From positions 5,926,006 to 5,990,005 of the forward strand of contig NC_092027.1 in NCBI RefSeq assembly GCF_042242105.1: 64,000 nt of DNA, written 5' to 3'. The first letter of the stretch is position 1. Each line of letters opens with the position of its first letter. This DNA is from Pempheris klunzingeri (taxonomy: Eukaryota; Chordata; Actinopteri; Acropomatiformes; Pempheridae). Position numbers and translations under genes: made by a program. This document shows positions 23,741 to 34,027 of the stretch, piece by piece. The notes under the pieces were generated by a model that was given only the letters and a program-made list of their open reading frames with translations, was not told the origin of the DNA and searched no databases.

Positions 23741-24929
23741 TCAGTCACATCCTGGTGGACGCCAGGAGGATGTTTCTGATTTCCAGTCACATCTGATGAG
23801 AGTCAGATTTACCCTCTGATCTTAAAAAGGGGCAGTTAAAGACACACACAGATTATCGAGGGGCAAGTAAAGGACACATATGTTCTCTGGACCGTGAGAA
23901 ACATGTTTTTTCAGAGTGACCCAATCAGCTGCAACACATTTTCTTTGGTTCGAACTGTAGTGAATTGATAAAATGTAAAGAATGATCGAGCGTTTCTGCA
24001 AAAGCCTCATGGGAACATAAATACAGCGTGAGGACTGACTGTAGACTGTAGAACTAAAGACAGCAGTTGTGTCTCTTCACCTGCCGTCTTTCCTCTCTTT
24101 CACTATAATCTCTTTTTTGTATCGATTTACTGTTTTTTCTGTTTTTGAGTTGGGAACCCGGACAGTTTCCTTTTAAAGTCGGTCTGCAACATGAACAAAG
24201 TAAAGTCTCCAAATCTAACTCTTGATTTCACAAACTATTTAATACTTCAGTCAATGTTTGGCACATTTCATCCTCTGAGTGTGACAGTGCACCAACAAAA
24301 GGGGTCAAAGGTTGTGGGGTTTTCCTGCCAGATAAAAGTATTTTCTCAGTAGGACTATAAGATATAAATACTTTGATCCAGTGTTTTAGATTTCCAGTTC
24401 TTTAGTATCCCTTTTATTTTGCTGCAGTGCTTCTTTCACTATAATCGGAGTGAATTATAGTGTCTGGCTGTGGAGAAGCTGCTTTATAGAAAGATCGATG
24501 GGGCTGTGTGAAGGAGAGATGCCCGCAGTGAGACCTCTGCCCCCCCCCCTTCAGCTCCCAATCACAAAATCTCATCAACAATCCTCGGAGCTCACAGGAC
24601 GCCTCTTACAGGCAATCTAAATGTTTTTACTATTCAGGGCCGCGTTACTCTCTGCGCTCTCCGGGGAGACGACAAAGAAAGGAATTTGCAATGACTTTAA
24701 AAAGACAGACACGGTAAATCAGGACACGTCAGGTCCATTTTACAGGGCGGTTTTTTGACCAGTTTATTCTGAGCCAGTCTGCCATGTGAAGGGAGCAGAA
24801 ACTACAGGAGCAGAGAAGCTGAGGAGGAAAAGCTTCAAAGCTGTGATAGAAAGATGGCGGAACATTTAAGTCTGTAGCTCATATGAGATGAATGTATCTC
24901 TGTTTTCTATTCATCTTTTTACCTCAATT

Positions 24930-25113
24930 CACAATCTGCAATACTTCTTTTTTATACTCCCCCTATGTATATTGTTTCTATTTTTATACTTCCTCTCTCT
25001 AAACTGTACATATTTTCTTATATCACCTCCTGCCTGCTGTAATGTTGTGTATTTCCCCATCATGGGACTAATAAAGGAATATAAGGAGACAAGATAGGGA
25101 ATCTTATCTTATC
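24930..25113 (+). mobile_element. Retroposon 3' end with ATCTT-type tail
   Basis: The phrase 'tttccccatcatgggactaa' followed by TAAAGGAATAT and a short ATCTT-repeat tail (25091-25113) resembles the 3' ends of fish non-LTR retroposons, which finish in short tandem repeats. No reverse transcriptase is present, so this is at most a 5'-truncated copy. The upstream boundary is uncertain. Confidence 0.4.
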
Positions 25114-26791
25114 TTTGCTGGGTGTCTGTTTTTCTACTGTTAATATCTATATTTTTCTCAGACTCTGGGTCAGAAATCTGCACGTCAGCAACACTCACAC
25201 ACACCAAAGTTCTATATTCTGGAGGTTTATACAGAGGGGTTTGTTCAAATATCATTCACAGTCTGGTTTTTATAACAGTTTATTCCTAAAACCATGGGGG
25301 AAATTGTTTGTTATGGCTGTTGACAGTATTTCCTCTGTAAAAACCTTTGACTTTCGTATGTCAACAGGATGAAACAAGACTTTCCAGCCTGATTTTATCC
25401 AACATTCAGATTTCTGTTCTGGAAATGTATGAAAATCAGTGCATATTTAAATAGACAGTACCTCATCTTCATATCTAAACATTAACTTCTAAGGAACTAG
25501 CGATACAAAAAATGATTGCGTTAGTCTAAGTAACAAACTGGGGAGGCTTCATGGTGATATTTATTAGTTAAAATGTTCATCCTATCACCCTGCAGTGTCT
25601 CCCCTTAAAACATGTGTTTACACGTTGGTCGACCACCTCTCTGCTGAGACAGATTTTCTTCTCCGTCACATTTGGATTTTCCCAATGTCTCATTATGATG
25701 AATAACTAACCAAATTACTGAGACGTTGGTTCATTAAAGGTGATATTGTTTAAGTACAGATAAGAGCTAGGAGGGGAAAATCAATGAGTAAATCTTGTTT
25801 TAGCTTTAGCAGTTGCTTCAGCAGAATCGAAGGCACCTCAGGACATCTTGTGGCTCCAAACGAGTGAGAAAAATAGCTTTTGGCTGATGAATGCTTGAGA
25901 CCTGGGGAGAGATTGGTGAATCAATGAGTTATTTTCGTCCTGGCAGCTCTAATACATCCACTCTGGCCAGCACACACAGTCCTGTACTCAGCAGCAGCAG
26001 CAGCAGAGAGCTTCTGTGTGTCAGTCACCAGCGGCTGCGTGCCAAACATCTCATAAATGGCTGTCTTTGGTTTACCACAAATGCACAAAGTGGCAAGGTG
26101 CTGCAGAGACGGAGAGCTGAAGCTGCATTTTGATCAGTTCCCCCGGAGCAGTTGTCTCCCCCGATGAGATACCGTCTAGTCGAGCCGAGAGAACAGCAAA
26201 CAGGTGTTGGACTGCTGAGCTGGAAACTTATAGTGATATACAAGAGCAGCAATCAAGAAGTCAGCTGCTCACCTGTCTGTTGAGTGAACAAACAGCGAGA
26301 GGTCATCAGAGAGGTAATATGCAATACCTGCAGCCGGCCACAGGGGCAGAGAGCTCAGAGAGCCTGTAGCTGAATATATAGAGAGAGGTAGAAGAGCACT
26401 GGAGAGTCTATGTCATTTCCTTGGCTTACCACAATCATTTCCTGTAAAGTATTTGCAGGCTCTGAAATTACAGCCTCGTAGCTCAGCAGGGCCTTCTATT
26501 CTCAAAAAATGAAAAAAAAAGTCCCCAGCTGCAGGCAGAAACACACTCGGGCAGCTCTGAGGGAGAGGGGGCATCATTAGTATGAATAAAACTACCAGCG
26601 AAGGTTTGCCTCAGAGTCAATTTACTGTAGGAGCGGTTTGTTAACTTTCTGCATCTGTTTCCAGTGGATGATGGATGCAGGATATTCTGGACGGGCGCAT
26701 TCTCAACATCTGACTCATTACCGCAGCGAAATGTATCAATTACTGCACTTTAAATATTTCTTCTTTGCGTTTAATTAGATTTATGATCTCG

Positions 26792-27197
26792 CAGTGGTGG
26801 AAAAAAAATTACTCAGCAGCCATACCACAGTGTGGTAATTCTCTGTTACAAGGAAAAGTACCATGAAAATATACCAACATATATAAGTACAAAGAATTAA
26901 AGCACAAATTATGCAGAATGGCTCCTTTCACTGTATGACTGGACTATAATTACTGATTAATGTTGCAGCTGATTAATGTAAAAACTGCTGTGTCTTTAAC
27001 ACATTATCATTTATTTGTTGATTATGTTTTGCTGTAATGATCTTTATCTGTAAAGCACTACTGCTGTCAGATACACGAGTAAAAAAAATACAACATTTCC
27101 CTCTGAGAACTAGTGGAGTAGAAGAATAAAGCATCAGAAAATGGAAATACTCCAGTACAGTGCTTGAGTTCATGTATTTAGCTACTTTCCACCACTC
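26792..27197. repeat. Inverted-repeat element, CAGTGGTGG ends
   Basis: The left end is cagtggtggaaaa and the right end is tactttccaccactc, giving terminal inverted repeats of about 11-12 bp. The interior is AT-rich with 'gtacagtgcttgagttcatg', typical of a common short fish element. It encodes no protein. It is the clearest copy of this second family in the window. Confidence 0.6.
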
Positions 27198-28154
27198 GGT
27201 TGGTGGTTGGTGGTGGTTTAATGGTGGGTTTTTGGTCCCCAAACTGCAAAAATAAAGTTCAAACTGCAGATTCAGGATAAGTTTGTGCTGCAGTTGTGAG
27301 TGAAATGATGATTTGAGTTTAAAAAAAAGGCTGGCTGACACAAAAAAGAAAACCAACAGGCGTGGGGGAAATTCAATACATCCTGAACTAAAGAAAGTTT
27401 CAGAAGTATATTTAACTCACTGTTTTACCATTCAGTTTCTCTAAGTGTCCAATTTAAGAGACAAATCTGCGTTGGTCCCTCAGATCTCTCCCCCTGCGCT
27501 GTGCCTTTGCAGTCACATCCTTGCATCGCATTAAGCACGAGCACTGAAGCCGATGATCCTTGAGGCTGAAATGGATTTGGCCCTGTCAGAGACTGGAAGG
27601 GTCTTTTAAAGCGAGACAGAATCAAATTAGATTAAACAGACAGTAGATTAATGCTGTGCGGGCAGAGCGTGCAGAGGTTAGCAGAGAGTCAGGACATGTG
27701 CTTCTCTTCATGTTTACTGTATTTTTAGCATCTTGTTTGTTTTAGCATCTGTTTCTGTTTGTGAATCCCACTTAACAACAAAACAGCTGCTCTGTTTGCT
27801 CCACAGAGACTTCAGGAACTCATCACTGCTGAAAACAGGATGAAAAAACTGTTTGTGTATTTAATAATATTTCTCTTTATATGGATATTTCTTCTTTCTC
27901 AGCCTTGATCCGTGAAGTCTTGGCGTAGACTTGTGTTGAAACACATCTTCGAACAAAAAGATCCATGTGAGAGGATTTTGTTCTTTATCCACTAAAGTAC
28001 TGAACAGACCACAGGGATGAAACATGATAATATATTATATTATATTAATATTCTGCTCGTTTTCCTTTTAGCTGTGATGCTGCAGTTTGTCAGGCGGCTG
28101 CTTTCTGTCAGGGCCACACTGCCACCTTGTGTCAGCAGCACCTCACACGTTTAC

Positions 28155-28410
28155 TCCAGCTGAGTACTTTTTGAGGTACTTATACTTCAGTAGTATTTTA
28201 TTTCCATTTTCCGCTACTTTCTACTTCTACTCCCCTACATTCATCCTTACATCGTAGTTTTTACTCCACTACATTTATTTGCTAACTTAAGTTACTTTCA
28301 TGATTCAGATTAATAATCCAAAAATACAAAAATATAGTCAACACATAGATTATTACATCATTGAGACATTATTGATTCTACACAAGCTGAGTACTTTTTC
28401 CACCTCTAGG
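28155..28410. repeat. Second-family inverted-repeat element
   Basis: The sequence contains 'gaggtacttatacttcagta', 'tactccactacattta' and an end reading gtactttttccacctctag. The words are shared with the copies at 31224-31598, 33505-34027, 37101-37514 and 46241-46607. Confidence 0.5.
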
Positions 28411-28449
28411 TATGAAAATTAAGGCTGCAGCTGTGAAGTGAAGTGAAGT

Positions 28450-29140
28450 GAAGACGCTGATTTTCTTTAGAGATTAATCTGCTGATTTTTTTTTCTAACA
28501 GTTAAAAACAGCCATCATGTTTTCCTCTAACGTCACCGCACAGAAAGCTGCAAATTCTCTCATATAAGAAAGTTAAAACATTTATTTCTTTACAATTAGA
28601 TTAGAAACATTTAATCAGTTATTGAAATCCTAGAATACTTGTCTAATAATTTTCAATCAATCAAAAACATCACTTCAGCTCTAATGAAACTGAAATTGAA
28701 TGAATTTCCAAGCAGCTAATACAAGATTATTTCCATGTCTGTGTATAGAATGAGTCCTTTTATTATATATTGTGTATGTTTATTATTTATTTAAGCTAAT
28801 GACTGAACCATCAGTCACGTCTTCCTAAGGCCTCGTTTTGTGCAGCTGAGAAAATATTTGACTATAATGTCACAGCAAGGAAAGCTGCAAAGCCTCACAT
28901 CTGAGAGGCTTTAACAGTTTATTTAAAAAATGACAAAAAAAATAATCATCAAAATACCCATTAATTTGTCAATTATTTCAGCTTCATATTGAAACTGAAA
29001 GAGGCTAATACATGATTATTTCAGTGTGTGTGTGTTTGTGTACACAATGAGGCTGTTAATGAAGCTTTTTTGTATGTTTATTTATTTATTCATAGCTAAT
29101 ATAAAAACTATTTTGAACCATCAGTCACGTCTCCAGTGAC
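28450..29140. repeat. Imperfect tandem duplication (about 310-340 bp unit) built on ATTAATC-family fragments
   Basis: Matching words occur in the same order in both halves. 'aaagctgcaaa' is at about 28544 and 28881, a 'gctaatac' plus 'gattattt' pair is at about 28711 and 29005, and 'ccatcagtcacgtct' is at 28808 and 29118. The offset drifts from 337 to 310 bp, so indels have accumulated since duplication. Confidence 0.55.
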
Positions 29141-29192
29141 TTTTTCCTCAAAAACAAACAGGTCAGTGCTCAACATATTTAATATGGCATTA

Positions 29193-30309
29193 TTTATTTG
29201 AAGCTACTGCTCCACTGAAGAAGAAGAAGAAGAAGAAAAATAAATCACTGCTGATAAAAAGGTGCAAGAGTTACATGAGTTTTACCTGGAGGGAAAATAT
29301 TACATAAATATTGACTGGGCCCTGGTTCAGCTTTGATTTGCTGCTGTCCGCTGCACAAAGCGGAGGCCATGTGACAAACAGTGGATGCCATGTCGACAGG
29401 CACTGGTTCAGAGGCACAGGGAGCAGGAGAGCGCTCAGACGCCACCCGGGCAGCAGGCGGCCTCCTTCCACTTCTCCTGCAGATCAGCTAACAGTGTGTA
29501 GAGCTGCTTCTGAACACCAACAGTCATTTCCCCAAAGCTTTATCGCAACTCTTCAAGTAGAAAGTTATAATAATAATAAAAAAAAAAAAAGGGGGTAAAG
29601 GAGAAGTCACACGTTACATTTTACACAAGTGGAATGAAGCCGTGTCTTCATTGGAGGCTTCTGGGCTGTTACGTACTGGGTGAGACAGTTTCCATAATAC
29701 GTAGAGTAAACTGTGCAGGAAACAACAAAATGACAGCATAAACATTCCTCTCATTGCACTTTGTTACGTCTTAAACGAGATAAAATTGTCAGTTGTACAA
29801 GTCACTGTTTGTACGCTGTAGACGAGCTCCTTTCTCTGCCTTACTTTATACAAAGTAGGACCAACTTCAGTTAAAAATTCAAGATTAAAACATAAGAGAG
29901 TTAGCACGTCTCTGTGTGTGATGGAGCATCTTGTTGCTCCACGTCAGCGGCAGGAAGCAGCGTGGCCGCTCGTGAAAGCTGACCGTCACTATTGCAGGAT
30001 AACAAGAGGAGCAGCAGCTCTGCTCGGGTCACACACACACCACTGTACATTATCAAACACACAAACAGGTGACACACAGAAATGGACAGTAATGAACGTA
30101 AATGGCTTTTCCCTTTGACACCAGGAGGTCTGCCTGGTCAGTTTAAAGTGTCCTGGCGAAGAGGAGGGCTGACTACTGAGTGTCCACAAGGTCCTGGTGT
30201 AGTGTAGAGCGTGTCAGTGGGGTCAGCGGGGAAGTATCTGGTGGTCACAGGAGGGCCGACGAGCAGTCACGGTGAGGCGTGAAGGATAAGCAGCGGCTGT
30301 CTGGGTGAT
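29193..30309 (-). other. smim13: Probable smim13 3' UTR
   Basis: This lies downstream of the smim13 stop on the - strand. A - strand AATAAA (read as TTTATT at 29193-29198 on +) could end a 3' UTR of about 1.1 kb. The stretch includes a GAA microsatellite at 29217-29237 and a poly-A run near 29577-29590. The small open frames here look accidental. Confidence 0.4.
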
Positions 30310-30500
30310 CTATGACGTGTTCTCTGGAGAGGCGACTCTTTGGCGTGCAGTCCTGGGCCGATTCCGCGTCGGCGCATTAGCTGTGCGTTCGCTCTTGGCT
30401 TCGGACGGCTGCGTTTCGGCCTGCGGGGTGCTGGCGTCCCCGACAAGTTCGCGCAGGAACTTGAACTTGGACAGGAAGAGCTGCCAGACTACATACCAAC
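30310..30500 (-). CDS. smim13: smim13 coding exon 2
   Basis: The acceptor lies immediately above 30500. The exon completes Gly26 and encodes WYVVWQLFLSKFKFLREL followed by a polar tail, with TAG at 30310-30312. Human SMIM13 has a close match in the WYxVWxLFLSKFKFLREL stretch. Confidence 0.93.
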
Positions 30501-32145
30501 CTGAGGGGAAAAGACAGGCAAATAGTCACTTAAAGGGAAGAAGAGCTTCAGTCCCACTTGTGCTGCTTGTTTATTAATGCTACATTGAAGTCAGAGGGGC
30601 AAACGTGTTTTTCTGAGAAATAAATGTCCAATATATACAAAGACTATTACAGTATTGTTGCTGCTGATGTTATTGTCATTATTAACATCACATTTCTCCC
30701 TGCACATGGATCACACTCTTTAATTTACCTCTCCAGGATCGATAAACAGATTTCACTGCCTCTCATTCAAACACACACTTATTACCCACAAACACCCAAA
30801 TCTAATGTAATCTAATCACTATCATCACAGATTAACGTTTTGTCTCTTTATCTGTCTGTTATGTTTCTTATTTTTCTGCTGTCACTGTTTTGTTTTTGTC
30901 ATATTATTTCACCAATTAAACAAATAAAAAAGTATAATCAATCCTAATCAAAGATGGTAGCCAGAAATGACACATCTTTACTCAGTTTGTACAACAAAAA
31001 CCAAGGTAGAAAAATATTACTACACACAATATTTGTCTATATTTTGTATTATTTCATATTTTTTTAAAAGGTGAGTTTGTTTTTCCTGTTGAACAAAATG
31101 ACAAATACATAAATATTAACTTACAGCTACCTCGAGAGGTAATAAAGTTGCAACTTGGAAAATGGGTATTGCACCTTTTTTTAATCCAAAAGGACAAAAG
31201 AGTTTGTAACGAAGTGCAGACCCTCCGGTACTCAAGTATTCCCATTTTATTTTACTTCATGGTCCTACTCCGTAGATCTCAGCAGAAACATTTTGAAAAT
31301 TTTACTTCACAACATTTATTGAGCAGCTAATTTGAAATTAAAAAAAAAAAAAAAAAGTGATCCATTTATAGAATATGATTCATTGTTTTAGATTAAACAA
31401 CAGAATTTAAAATAGTGAAAATTAGTCCAACTACAACATGAAGTTCCTGCTTACATTCTGCAACACGAGTACTTTTAGTTTAGTTTGGATTCTTAAGTAC
31501 ATTTTGCTGAGAACACATATACTTTTACTTTTACTTATAATTCCATATAATTACTACTTTCACTAAGTAAATAACCTAAATACTTCCTCCACCTCTGAAC
31601 ATTCACTCTCATTGATGGTTGTATTTTAGAGGCACAAACTGGGGCCATGTTAGCCAAGACATTTCATAAGCCCATCCAACACCTGACACCTGATCAGGAC
31701 CAGGTGTGTCCAGGTGAAGGAGGGAGGAAGAAGAGGATGAAGAACAGAGAGAGCTGGAGTGAACATCCACCTGCAGCCCGTGAAGCAGCAGCCATCTTTA
31801 TATTCTGACTTCTGCACATGATAAAAATAGAAACTGCTTACTGAAATCGAAACTTGCCGGTCGAAGACATTCAATACAGCATGGCCTGCCACACAGGGCT
31901 GCTTTAGGGGAATATAGTCGTAGGTTTAGCTCAAATAGTTAATGAGAGTCAATGTTAATTTTACACCGAGTCACTCAGCAGCCGCTTATAAGCTAGATAG
32001 CAGTTAAAGCAACAACAAAATGGCTTAAGGAGTTGGTACATTTTCAAGGTTATTTCCTTTTAAACTCACCAAACAGCATGAAGAGCAGCGCACAGACCAG
32101 TGTGGCCACAATGACCAGCAGTGTGAGCCCGACACTTTGCCACAT
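30310..32145 (-). CDS. smim13: SMIM13, small integral membrane protein 13
   Basis: Coding exons are 32070-32145 and 30310-30500, joined across a phase-1 intron (donor G|gtgagt, acceptor cccctcag), giving 88 residues; human SMIM13 has 91. The protein starts MWQSVGLTLLVIVATL and has one N-terminal transmembrane helix (about residues 5-27). A strongly conserved juxtamembrane stretch follows, WYVVWQLFLSKFKFLRELVG, then a polar tail ending in a basic RPRTARQRV segment and a stop at 30310-30312. Its function is unknown. In human it lies beside NEDD9, which supports both assignments. The Met at 32145 is chosen because the upstream in-frame sequence begins inside a TG repeat and has no ATG. Confidence 0.93.
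31224..31598. repeat. Second-family inverted-repeat element in the smim13 intron
   Basis: Begins near 'ggtactcaagtattcccatt' and ends 'tacttcctccacctctga'. It contains 'acttttacttttacttataa'. It is inside the intron at 30501-32069. A poly-A run is near 31340-31356. Confidence 0.5.
32070..32145 (-). CDS. smim13: smim13 coding exon 1 (transmembrane helix)
   Basis: It encodes the first 25 residues plus one base. The start codon is at 32143-32145. The hydrophobic run SVGLTLLVIVATLVCALLF is the membrane anchor. Confidence 0.92.
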
Positions 32146-32210
32146 CTTAGCCGGACACCTGGGAGCGCCAACAGCATAAGGAGGAGGCTGCGGTGTGTAT
32201 TTATCTGATT

Positions 32211-32237
32211 CACACACACACACACACACACACACAC
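32211..32237. repeat. CA/TG microsatellite in the smim13 5' UTR
   Basis: About 13 CA units on the + strand, read as TG in the smim13 transcript. It ends about 65 nt before the start codon. Confidence 0.85.
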
Positions 32238-32239
32238 TG

Positions 32240-32600
32240 AGAGAGAAAACGCAGCTGGGGGTTTAGCCGCCTGGCTGCTGAGTTAGACAGATAGCTAGCC
32301 GAGACGAGAGAGAGAGGAAAGCAAACAGCAGCACATCGCTAACTCACTCCAGCTTGTTTGCTAGCATCCGGCTAGCTAGTTAGCTGGTCGGCGAACGGAG
32401 CCGCAGTAGTTTAACGAGCCGAAAAAGGACCGTGACATTAGCTTGAGTTAGTTGGTCACAGCGGGGTAAAGTCCTCCTTCGGCCCGCTACATAACTGCAA
32501 CGTGTGTTTTGCTAGTTTGTCACAGACGAGACACAGCAGCAGCTACAGTAACTGGGTCAGTAACTACAGACCAACGCTCCAACTGCGCCTGCGCAAGATC
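32240..32600 (-). promoter_or_regulatory. smim13: smim13 promoter, CpG-containing
   Basis: This stretch has a higher CpG content than its surroundings and no TATA box. It includes an NRF1-like palindrome TGCGCCTGCGCA at 32584-32595. It lies directly upstream of the smim13 5' UTR, consistent with a housekeeping-type promoter. The transcription start is not defined. Confidence 0.5.
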
Positions 32601-33504
32601 CGTTTGACTTCTGGGTAGTGAAGTTTATTTGGAAATTCACCTTATGTAGTTTTACCATCATTGTCAGTCTTCTTTTCTACTTTTTCTATTGTTACGATTA
32701 GTGTTATGAACATGTATTTATATAATATTTGTAACACCAATAGTGAAATTATGGTTGTTTTTCATTTATTTTGTGTATAGAGATGTTTCTCTTATAATAT
32801 CCCTAATATAATATGAAGAAAATTAATAACACATTATATATACATAAAAACATGTAATGTAATATGTAATGTGACCCTGAACTATGCAACAGTGTCAGTC
32901 ACTAAAGCAACTGGATAAACAGAAGCGCCGCACAAACAAAGCAATGTTTGCCCAAAATGGAGTAACAACAGTAAAAAAAAACAACAAACAAGTAATGATC
33001 CTTTTTCAGATTTTCAAAATGTGTATAAAACAGGAACTTCTTTATAGTTTGTAAATAAATCCACAATGCATGAAAGCATTATTGCATCAGTCCAGCAGGA
33101 GGAGACATGATCACACGTGTGTCACCTGCTGAAGCGCTATAAATCCCTTTTCTTGGAAAGATGTTATTTGGGAGTAGCTGATGTTTTTTCTGCTCTGAAG
33201 CTGACACCCACACATGAACAAATATGTGTTATGAGTTATGTTCTCACTATCAGGCTGGGTCTGTTTGACCTGGGCTGTGTGAAGTGTCACAGGAAGCAGC
33301 ATTTAAACAGTATTTTAGTGTTTAACAGTGTTTTATCTGGAGATGCATGTAGTGGGGAAGAGAGCAGGCTGTGGATTTATGCTTCTTCTCCAAGTTAACA
33401 AAACGACCCAGGCATAACAGGCAGTGGGAAGACCATTTAATAAATTCAAGAGTATATGACATGATGTATCAGAAAATGTCCACGTCACCCTGAAATCAAG
33501 TGAT

Positions 33505-34027
33505 GAATGTATGTACGGATGGAAGTACATTTGCACAAGTACTGTGCATAAGTACAAATACTGCATAAGTAGGTACTTGTACTTTGTCTTTATTTTATGC
33601 AGCTTTATGCTTTAAGTCGAACTCATTGTGCAAGCAAATATGGTACTTTTCACTGTAATGTGTTTGTTTTACTAGACTTGATTAGTCACTTTGTAGACTG
33701 AAATGAATACAAAATATAAATCAACTAATAAGTCATAATATATTACTATAGATGAAGCTACACCGCTACAGATGAGCTCCAGCTGCAACAGTAAAGTGAT
33801 GTACATTAATATATATATTAATGCATCAATAATTATACTCCAATCATTTAATATTCTGAAGTAGGCTATTTTACTTTCAGTACTTTTAATAGAGGGGTAC
33901 TTTAAAGTACATCTTGATGCTGTATTTACATACTTCTACTCAGGTAAGATGTTGAATGCAGGACTTGACTAGAAGTTGTCCGGCTACTTTTACTGAAGTG
34001 AAACATCTGAGTTCTTCTTCCACCATC
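33505..34027. repeat. Second-family inverted-repeat element
   Basis: Contains 'aagtaggtacttgtactttg', 'tacttctactcaggtaagat' and an end reading 'gagttcttcttccaccat'. Boundaries are approximate. Confidence 0.45.

Larger units (their letters stand above)
23741..29190. other. Intergenic region between nedd9 and smim13
   Basis: No gene was recognised. Contents: a LINE- or SINE-like 3' end near 24930-25113, two elements bounded by CAGTGGTGG-type repeats (26792-27197 and 28155-28410), and ATTAATC-family fragments near 28450-28685 and 28840-28985. The last two belong to an imperfect tandem duplication. Confidence 0.6.

Noticed and set aside
32025..32237. In-frame N-terminal extension of smim13 through the TG repeat
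   Set aside because: The apparent start is a GTG inside the microsatellite. No ATG is in frame upstream, and the vertebrate protein begins at MWxSVGLTLLV.
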